Source: Candidatus Tokpelaia hoelldoblerii (lineage in GTDB: Bacteria; Pseudomonadota; Alphaproteobacteria; Rhizobiales; Rhizobiaceae). From it: a stretch of DNA of 64,000 nt. Below the pieces are notes generated by a model. That model saw only the letters and a list, made by a program, of their open reading frames with translations, ran no database searches and was not told the DNA's origin. Position 1 is the first letter of the stretch, and every line of letters begins with the position of its first letter. The stretch spans positions 1,550,001 through 1,614,000 of the forward strand of contig CP017315.1 of the NCBI GenBank assembly GCA_002005325.1, written 5' to 3'. A program made the translations under genes and the position numbers. This document shows positions 58,596 to 64,000 of the stretch, piece after piece.

Positions 58596-58814
58596 ATGGC
58601 CAAGGAAGAAGTGCTGGAGTTTTCGGGCATCGTCACCGAATTGCTCCCCAACGCAATGTTTCGTGTCAAGCTTGACAACGATCATGAAATCATCGCGCAT
58701 ACTGCAGGCAGAATGCGCAAAAACCGCATCCGTGTTCTGGCGGGAGACAAGGTGATGGTAGAGATGACCCCCTATGATTTGACCAAGGGGCGCATTACCT
58801 ACCGCTATAAATAG
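58596..58814 (+). CDS. infA: Translation initiation factor IF-1
   Basis: This 72-residue S1/OB-fold factor blocks the ribosomal A site during initiation. The full family pattern is present: MAKEEVLEFSGIVTELLPNA, HTAGRMRKNRIRV and VEMTPYDLTKGRITYRYK. The ATG is fixed by length and by homologues; a GACAGGA site lies upstream. The 193-bp gap before it holds no gene and presumably its promoter. A hairpin follows the stop. Confidence 0.97.
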   Translation: MAKEEVLEFSGIVTELLPNAMFRVKLDNDHEIIAHTAGRMRKNRIRVLAGDKVMVEMTPYDLTKGRITYRYK

Positions 58815-58819
58815 TCCGG

Positions 58820-58855
58820 TCAGACCCTTCACCCGTATGCGGATGGTCTGATTTT
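58820..58855 (+). terminator. Terminator of infA
   Basis: TCAGACC (58820-58826) and GGTCTGA (58845-58851) with an inner CCG/CGG pairing are followed by TTTT. It ends the infA transcript before maf. Confidence 0.7.
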
Positions 58856-58925
58856 CAATCTGTTATGTTTTTCAGCCCGTTATGCACATATGCCATAGCG
58901 GCGAACACTTTGAAACGGTATCTTC

Positions 58926-59558
58926 ATGCAGGATAAAACCACAGACGAACAATCGCTCTCCGCTCTGGTTCTGGCATCAGCTTCGCCGCGCCGGCTGGCC
59001 CTTCTGCGCCAGATCGGCATTGAACCGCGCCATATGCACGCTGCCAGTGTTGATGAAACGCCCAAACGCGGCGAACATCCGCTTTATCTGGCGCGGCGCC
59101 TGGCGCGCGCCAAGGCGGAACACGCTGAAGCAGCAGTACGCAACATCCCCGAATTGCAAAAGGCCCTGGTGCTCGCCGCCGATACAGTTGTGTCTATCGG
59201 GCGGTCAATCCTGCCCAAGCCGGAAACGGATGATGAGGCTTATGCCTGCCTGCGCCGTCTGTCCGGCCGTACCCACCGGGTTTATACCGACATCTGCCTG
59301 ATTGCCGCCAACGGCAAACGCCATCATAAAACGGTGGAAAGCAAGGTACGGTTTTCACTGATTGACCGCGATATGATGGATGCCTATGTACGCTCGGGCG
59401 AGTGGCAGGGCAAAGCGGGCGGTTATGCTGTCCAAGGCAAGGCGGGCGCATTTGTCGTCCGCCTGGTCGGTTCTTACAGCAATGTTGTCGGCCTGCCGCT
59501 GGCAGAAACCGCCGCTCTCCTGCACCGCCATAACTATTCCTTTAATGAAGACTGGTGA
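58926..59558 (+). CDS. maf: Maf-family nucleoside triphosphate pyrophosphatase
   Basis: This 210-residue Maf/HAM1-fold enzyme hydrolyses non-canonical or excess nucleoside triphosphates (dTTP/UTP type in related forms) and can affect septum formation. It shows LVLASASPRRLALLRQIG, DETPKRGEHP, VLAADTVVSIG with the catalytic Asp, and GKAGGYAVQGKAG. It follows infA, the conserved rhizobial order, and overlaps or abuts yacG. Confidence 0.93.
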   Translation: MQDKTTDEQSLSALVLASASPRRLALLRQIGIEPRHMHAASVDETPKRGEHPLYLARRLARAKAEHAEAAVRNIPELQKALVLAADTVVSIGRSILPKPETDDEAYACLRRLSGRTHRVYTDICLIAANGKRHHKTVESKVRFSLIDRDMMDAYVRSGEWQGKAGGYAVQGKAGAFVVRLVGSYSNVVGLPLAETAALLHRHNYSFNEDW

Positions 59559-59569
59559 GCAGAACAGCT

Positions 59570-59800
59570 ATGTCCGAGCGGGAACAGAAAAACACCGTCA
59601 CCCCTTTGCGGGCTGTCATTCCCTGTCCGGAATGTGGCAAGCCGTCCACACGCGAGCATTACCCCTTCTGTTCGCGCCGTTGCCGGGCGCTTGATTTGAA
59701 CCGCTGGCTTTCCGGCAGTTATGTGCTGCCTGGCCGCAAACTCAGCGACGAACAGGACGACCAGATATTCTTCGATGATAAAAACCCCTTTTCAGAATAA
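59570..59800 (+). CDS. yacG: DNA gyrase inhibitor YacG (zinc ribbon)
   Basis: This roughly 76-residue protein binds GyrB and limits gyrase activity. Zinc cysteines are in PCPECGK and FCSRRCRALDLNRWL. ATG 59570 gives the usual MSE start; a GTG at 59555 overlaps the maf stop (GTGA) and could also be used. The last codons are part of the terminator stem at 59781-59815. Confidence 0.93.
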   Translation: MSEREQKNTVTPLRAVIPCPECGKPSTREHYPFCSRRCRALDLNRWLSGSYVLPGRKLSDEQDDQIFFDDKNPFSE

Positions 59801-59815
59801 CTGAAAAGGGGTTTT
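59781..59815. terminator. Bidirectional terminator overlapping the yacG 3' end
   Basis: AAAACCCCTTTTCAG (59781-59795) and CTGAAAAGGGGTTTT (59801-59815) form a perfect 15-bp stem with loop AATAA, which contains the yacG stop. It serves yacG and the convergent glutamate dehydrogenase gene. Confidence 0.92.
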
Positions 59816-59838
59816 CCTTTTAAGCAAGGCGCTGTTCA

Positions 59839-61104
59839 TCAGGGGAACAGCCCGCGTTTGCGCTTGGCGTTGAGCACACGTTCCACACCAATGGACAATG
59901 CCGCATCACGCGCTGACAGTGAACGTTTTTCTATCAGCGTACTGACAGCCTGATAGGAACGTTCCAGTGTCTTGTGCAGACGGTCGTTGACTTCTGTCTC
60001 ATCCCAGAACAGCTGCTGCAAATCCTGCACCCATTCAAAATAGCTGACAATCACACCGCCGGCATTGCACAGAATATCCGGGATCACATAAATTTCCGGC
60101 CGGTTGCGCAAAATAGCGTCAGCTTCCGGCGTGGTCGGGCCGTTTGCCGCTTCCGCCAGAATGCGGCATTGCAGCTTGTCAGCATTCTTGCCGTTGATCA
60201 CCCGTTCAATTGCCGCCGGCACCAGAATATCACAAGGCTGCACCAGCAGCTCACTGGCATCAAACAGCCCTTCTTTGGAATACCCTTCCAGCACGCCGGT
60301 GCGGCGCACATGCGCCTCAAGCTTTGCCACATCAAGCCCCTTGGGGTCATAATAGGCGCAGGTATGGTCGCTCACACCGACAACAGTGACACCCATCGCC
60401 TGCAGGGTGACAGCCGCGACAGAGCCGACATTGCCGAAACCCTGCACAATCGCCGTTGAACCGTTGATTTTCAGCCCGATTGTTTCAGCAGCGCGCCCGA
60501 TAAGATAGGCCACACCGCGCCCTGTCGCCTCACGGCGGCCAACTGTGCCGCCATTATCCACCGGCTTGCCGGTGACAATTTCCAGCACGGTCTTGCCCTG
60601 ATTCATCGAATAGGTGTCCATAAACCAGGCCATGACCTGTTCATTCGTGCCCATATCCGGCGCCATGACATCCGTATGCGGCCCGACAAAGGGAAGCATT
60701 TCCTGCATATACCGGCGCGACAGGGTTTCAAGCTCGCGCGGCGACAAAGCGCGCGGATCAACCGCAACACCGCCTTTCGCCCCGCCATAAGGCAGGCCGG
60801 CCAGCGCGCATTTCCAGCTCATCCAGATGGCGAGCGCCGCCACTTCCCCCACATCAACATTGGGGGCAAACCGTGTGCCGCCTTTTGCCGGTCCAAGGGT
60901 GAGGTGATGCTGGACACGATAGCCCTGATAGACAACAACCGAACCGTCATCATGCTGAATCGGGCAGGAAACGGCCAGAGTCCGCTTCGGCATAAAAATC
61001 CGCGTCCGTTCGGGGGCGGGAATATCCAGCATATCAGCAACAGTTTCAAACTGCTTGCGCGCCATTTCAAACACCGGACCGGTATAAATTGATGATGCTT
61101 CCAT
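59839..61104 (-). CDS. Glutamate dehydrogenase (Glu/Leu/Phe/Val dehydrogenase family)
   Basis: This 421-residue hexameric-type enzyme interconverts glutamate and 2-oxoglutarate plus ammonia. It has LGPAKGGTRFAP, KCALAGLPYGGAKGGV with the active-site lysines, the PDMGTNEQVMAWFMD segment with the active-site Asp, and the NAD fold IVQGFGNVGSVAA. The short length and loop pattern fit the NAD-type catabolic RocG/GudB group more than the large alphaproteobacterial NAD-GDH. ATG 61104 after GGAAAG is used; the upstream open frame is unconserved. Leucine dehydrogenase is less likely. Confidence 0.88.
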   Translation of the reverse strand: MEASSIYTGPVFEMARKQFETVADMLDIPAPERTRIFMPKRTLAVSCPIQHDDGSVVVYQGYRVQHHLTLGPAKGGTRFAPNVDVGEVAALAIWMSWKCALAGLPYGGAKGGVAVDPRALSPRELETLSRRYMQEMLPFVGPHTDVMAPDMGTNEQVMAWFMDTYSMNQGKTVLEIVTGKPVDNGGTVGRREATGRGVAYLIGRAAETIGLKINGSTAIVQGFGNVGSVAAVTLQAMGVTVVGVSDHTCAYYDPKGLDVAKLEAHVRRTGVLEGYSKEGLFDASELLVQPCDILVPAAIERVINGKNADKLQCRILAEAANGPTTPEADAILRNRPEIYVIPDILCNAGGVIVSYFEWVQDLQQLFWDETEVNDRLHKTLERSYQAVSTLIEKRSLSARDAALSIGVERVLNAKRKRGLFP

Positions 61105-61349
61105 AACATTACTTTCCACGTTTATAATAATCAGACCCAGAGCTCCCCCCGCCTGCCTGAAAAGCTGCAAACGGAAAATAACATCGTGTCTAAACCTGTT
61201 TGCCGCCCTGCCCGGGAAATGACAACTTTCCAAGCACAAACCGCAGTTTTCCCTGTCACAGTTTTTATTCAGGAAGTCTGCACCTTTTAAAAACCGTGAC
61301 CTGTACCGCACCACAAATATCAAGCCCTTGCAAGCGAAAAAACAGGGTT

Positions 61350-61377
61350 TTGACAAATTCTACAAAAACGTTACAAT
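61350..61377 (+). promoter_or_regulatory. Promoter of livH-livM
   Basis: TTGACA (61350-61355) and TACAAT (61372-61377), 16 bp apart, form a near-consensus sigma-70 promoter directed to livH. The predicted leader is about 180 nt. The gap 61105-61562 holds no gene. Confidence 0.65.
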
Positions 61378-61421
61378 TTAACCGATTTAAACATCCACCC
61401 GCCATAAACGGCGCACTTTCC

Positions 61422-61443
61422 AGAATCTTTTTAGAATCTTTTT
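61422..61443 (+). repeat. Tandem 11-bp repeat in the livH leader
   Basis: AGAATCTTTTT is duplicated exactly, at 61422-61432 and 61433-61443, in the predicted leader of livH. It may come from slippage or form a site for an RNA-binding or DNA-binding protein. Confidence 0.4.
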
Positions 61444-61562
61444 CGTCTGTTATCAAAAGTTTTTACCCCTGAACCCTTGGCAAAATTGTTAAATTATGGT
61501 TCTTATCAAGGTTTGCATGGCGTGCTAAACTTAAGGACAACAGGTACGGATACCGCTTTTCC

Positions 61563-62483
61563 ATGACATCTTTTGATTTTTTCCTCCAGCAGCTGATCAA
61601 CAGCCTGTCCCTTGGCGCTATTTATGGGCTGATCGCCATCGGCTATACAATGGTCTATGGCATTCTGGGCATGATCAATTTTGCCCATGGCGACGTTTTC
61701 ATGGTCGGCGCTTTTACAGCCATGATCGCCTTTATGGTGCTTGCACTTTATCCTGTTTTGCCGGTTGCCGCCGCATTGTTAACTGTTTTAGTCGTGACGA
61801 CAGTGCTGACATCGGTGTGGAGCTGGTCGCTTGAACGTATCGCCTACCGCCCTCTGCGCGGGTCCTTCCGCCTTGCGCCGCTGATTACCGCAATCGGTAT
61901 GTCCATTGCCATTCAGAACTTTGTTTCAGTGTTTCAGGGCCCCCGCCCCAAATCCATGCCGGATGTCATTGCCGGTAAATGGCAAATTCCCGGGCTTGAC
62001 GTCACCATCCAGCACAAGCAGTTTCTGGTGGTTGCCGTCACGGTTCTGCTGCTGGCCGCCTTTTCATGGATTGTCGCCAGAACTTCGCTTGGCCGCGCCC
62101 AGCGCGCCTGTTCCCAGGACAGAAAAATGACCTCGCTTGTCGGCATCAATGTCAACAGAACCATTTCCACCACCTTCATCATGGGCGGCATGCTTGCCGG
62201 TATCGCCGGCACGGTTTATGTTTTTTACTATCCTTCCAATATTTCCTATATGGATGGTTTCATCCCCGGGATCAAAGCCTTTACCGCAGCTGTTCTTGGC
62301 GGGATCGGCTCGCTTCCTGGTGCGGTTATCGGCGGTTTGCTCATCGCGCTGATCGAGGTTCTGTGGGGGTCTTACACCAATTATCCCGAATATAAGGATG
62401 TCGCCGCTTTTGCCGTGCTGATTGTCGTACTGATTTTCATGCCGTCAGGCATTCTCGGGCGGCCGGAAGTGGAAAAAGTATAA
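61563..62483 (+). CDS. livH: Branched-chain amino acid ABC transporter permease LivH
   Basis: This 306-residue inner-membrane permease has eight or so hydrophobic helices and the LivH opening QQLINSLSLGAIYGLIAIGY followed by MVYGILGMINFAHGD. The conserved cytoplasmic loop RACSQDRKMTSLVGINVNRT contacts the ATPases. With LivM it forms the channel for leucine, isoleucine and valine or related amino acids; the ATPase and binding-protein genes probably lie beyond the window. Three bases separate it from livM. Confidence 0.94.
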   Translation: MTSFDFFLQQLINSLSLGAIYGLIAIGYTMVYGILGMINFAHGDVFMVGAFTAMIAFMVLALYPVLPVAAALLTVLVVTTVLTSVWSWSLERIAYRPLRGSFRLAPLITAIGMSIAIQNFVSVFQGPRPKSMPDVIAGKWQIPGLDVTIQHKQFLVVAVTVLLLAAFSWIVARTSLGRAQRACSQDRKMTSLVGINVNRTISTTFIMGGMLAGIAGTVYVFYYPSNISYMDGFIPGIKAFTAAVLGGIGSLPGAVIGGLLIALIEVLWGSYTNYPEYKDVAAFAVLIVVLIFMPSGILGRPEVEKV

Positions 62484-62485
62484 TC

Positions 62486-64000
62486 ATGACCAGTACCCCC
62501 TCAACCCGGCCGGCCACAAGCCAGTTCCGTTTTATGATGGCCCTGCAACAGGGGCTCGTCACCAGCCTGATCACACTGGCGTTGTTTGTTTTTATCATCG
62601 GCCTGCGTGTTGATTTGAACATCCGCAATGAATTACAGTTGTGGCCGCAATATGGCTATCTGCTCAACTATGTGCTGATTGCTGCGCTTGGCCGCTTTAC
62701 CTGGTCTTATTGCGGCGGCGGTGCCCGTGGCATTCTTTACGCCCTTGTCCCGGCGGTCACTCTGTTTATCGGCTATCGCGCCTGGCTTTATTATACGGAT
62801 GCAACAGCAAAAGGCACTTATGTGTTTTCCGCGCAAAGCCTGCAGCTTGCCCTCATCGCGCTTGTTCTCGCCGCGCTTTTTGCGCTTGCCGGCCTGTTTA
62901 TCTTCTCAAGCAGCGCACGGCAGACGGCAAGCCGGATGATAACGGCCCTGCAACCGGCGGCCCGCCGCTTTGGCCCGGGCCTGACGCTGCTTTTCCTGCT
63001 GGTTTACCCACTTCTGGTCATCACCCTGCTCACCGACACGATGGCGCAGACCCAGAAATGGATTGACAATTACGCTATTCAGATTCTTATCTATGTCATG
63101 CTGGCATGGGGTTTGAACATTGTTGTCGGTTTTGCCGGTTTGCTCGACCTCGGCTATGTGGCCTTTTATGCGGTCGGTGCTTATACGGTGGCGATTCTGG
63201 GCAATGAATTCGGCTTTTCCTTCTGGATCTGCCTGCCGGTTGCCGGTCTTCTCGCCGCGTTTTTCGGCCTGATGCTCGGCTTTCCGGTCCTGCGCCTGCG
63301 CGGCGATTATCTTGCTATTGTCACGCTGGCCTTTGGCGAAATCATCCGCCTCGTTCTGCAAAACTGGCACAGTGTCACCGGCGGCACCCGCGGGCTGGAA
63401 GCCCGGGCGCAGCGTCCGACATTTTTCGGCCATCCGTTTGACCGCAGCGCTGATGGTTTTGCCAAATTCTTCGGGCTGAAATTTGAAGCCGCCCATTATA
63501 AAATCTTCCTGTATTATGTTCTCGTCATGCTGCTTGTCGCCATGGCGGTCATCATCATCCGCCTGCGCCGCCTGCCAATCGGACGGGTGTGGGAAGCCTT
63601 GCGTGAAGACGAGATTGCCTGCCGGGCGCTTGGCATCAATACAGTGATGGTCAAGCTTTCAGCTTTTGCCACCGGCGCGATGTTTGGCGGCATTGCCGGG
63701 GCGTTTTTCACCGCGCGTCAGGGACGGGTGGATTTCAGCAGCTTCACCTTCATGGAATCCATCATTATCCTGGCCATTGTCGTGCTTGGCGGCATGGGCT
63801 CGCTCACCGGCATTGCCATTGCCAGCATTATCATGATCGGCGGGCAGGAACTGCTCACCCGGATCGGCGTTCTGCCCATGATCTTCGGCCCGGATTTTGA
63901 GCCGCAACACTACCGTATGCTCTGGTTCGGGCTCGTCATGGTTTTTGTCATGATTATACGCCCGCGCGGTCTGGCAAGCAACCGCATGCCCAGCGCATTT
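62486..64000 (+). CDS. livM: Branched-chain amino acid ABC transporter permease LivM (3' truncated by window)
   Basis: The frame is open from ATG 62486 through the last base (505 codons), so the gene continues outside. It has the long N-terminal membrane extension (about 190 residues) seen in LivM, then the permease core with IYVMLAWGLNIVVGFAGLLD, LGYVAFYAVGAYTVAIL, LRLRGDYLAIVTLAFGEIIR and the loop WEALREDEIACRALGINTVM. It pairs with LivH. The C-terminus, ATPases and binding protein cannot be assessed. Confidence 0.93.
   Translation, partial: MTSTPSTRPATSQFRFMMALQQGLVTSLITLALFVFIIGLRVDLNIRNELQLWPQYGYLLNYVLIAALGRFTWSYCGGGARGILYALVPAVTLFIGYRAWLYYTDATAKGTYVFSAQSLQLALIALVLAALFALAGLFIFSSSARQTASRMITALQPAARRFGPGLTLLFLLVYPLLVITLLTDTMAQTQKWIDNYAIQILIYVMLAWGLNIVVGFAGLLDLGYVAFYAVGAYTVAILGNEFGFSFWICLPVAGLLAAFFGLMLGFPVLRLRGDYLAIVTLAFGEIIRLVLQNWHSVTGGTRGLEARAQRPTFFGHPFDRSADGFAKFFGLKFEAAHYKIFLYYVLVMLLVAMAVIIIRLRRLPIGRVWEALREDEIACRALGINTVMVKLSAFATGAMFGGIAGAFFTARQGRVDFSSFTFMESIIILAIVVLGGMGSLTGIAIASIIMIGGQELLTRIGVLPMIFGPDFEPQHYRMLWFGLVMVFVMIIRPRGLASNRMPSAF

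Overview
The window looks like a chromosomal segment of an alphaproteobacterium of the order Hyphomicrobiales (Rhizobiales). This is an inference from gene order and families: the blocks tsaB-rimI-miaB-phoH-ybeY-corC-lnt-XRE-metK-trmB-rimP-nusA-ylxR-infB-rbfA-truB and rpsO-pnp, fabA-fabB-fabI divergent from irr, a SAM-II riboswitch, the long two-domain dCTP deaminase, DUF2093, DUF2293, UPF0262, a CtrA-type box at ftsK and an RpoH-type promoter at clpB. Moderate GC and small lineage-specific losses would fit a host-associated Bartonellaceae-like relative, but no marker here fixes the genus. There is no insertion sequence, CRISPR array, rRNA or intact prophage. Almost everything is housekeeping.

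Layout. 1-4.2 kb: glycerol catabolism operon (3' end of glpD, two tandem aquaglyceroporins, glpK). 4.2-7.1 kb: a CoxG-like protein, pgi, dps. 7.2-23.9 kb: one long plus-strand run for tRNA modification, ribosome and RNA maturation, lipoprotein acylation, SAM synthesis and translation. 24-26 kb: a DUF2335 membrane protein and an MFS exporter lying between truB and rpsO. 26.2-30.1 kb: rpsO, pnp and rsmC with structured leaders. 30.2-35.2 kb: fabA-fabB-fabI, irr, an SH3 protein and a hydroxyacid dehydrogenase. 35.3-38.0 kb: a cell-wall hydrolase cluster (lytic transglycosylase, amidase, GH25 lysozyme) ending in a decayed transglycosylase fragment. 38.2-38.4 kb: a candidate small RNA. 38.5-45.6 kb: mutL and metZ behind a SAM-II riboswitch, dcd, tRNA-Gly, metF and an ArsR-methyltransferase. 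45.7-53.8 kb: secreted protein, clpB, lolA, ftsK and a UbiH-like hydroxylase. 53.9-55.5 kb: two XRE regulators and tRNA-Thr. 55.6-59.8 kb: murA, UPF0262, phosphatase, infA, maf, yacG. 59.8-64 kb: glutamate dehydrogenase and the permease genes livH-livM (livM runs off the window).

The most informative non-coding signals are the SAM-II riboswitch in front of metZ-mutL with a possible mutually exclusive downstream fold; an H-type pseudoknot exactly where an S15 autoregulatory leader should be; an unassigned structured RNA with its own promoter and terminator at about 38.2 kb; a canonical CtrA box between ftsK and ubiH; and an RpoH-like promoter at clpB. The most informative gene-level oddities are degenerate NPA boxes in both aquaglyceroporins, an S24-type repressor lacking its catalytic serine, the transglycosylase remnant, and genes apparently missing from conserved blocks (hisD and DUF2948 after murA; a Fur/Mur gene and an acyltransferase between rimI and miaB). 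I see no convincing wholly new multi-gene system.
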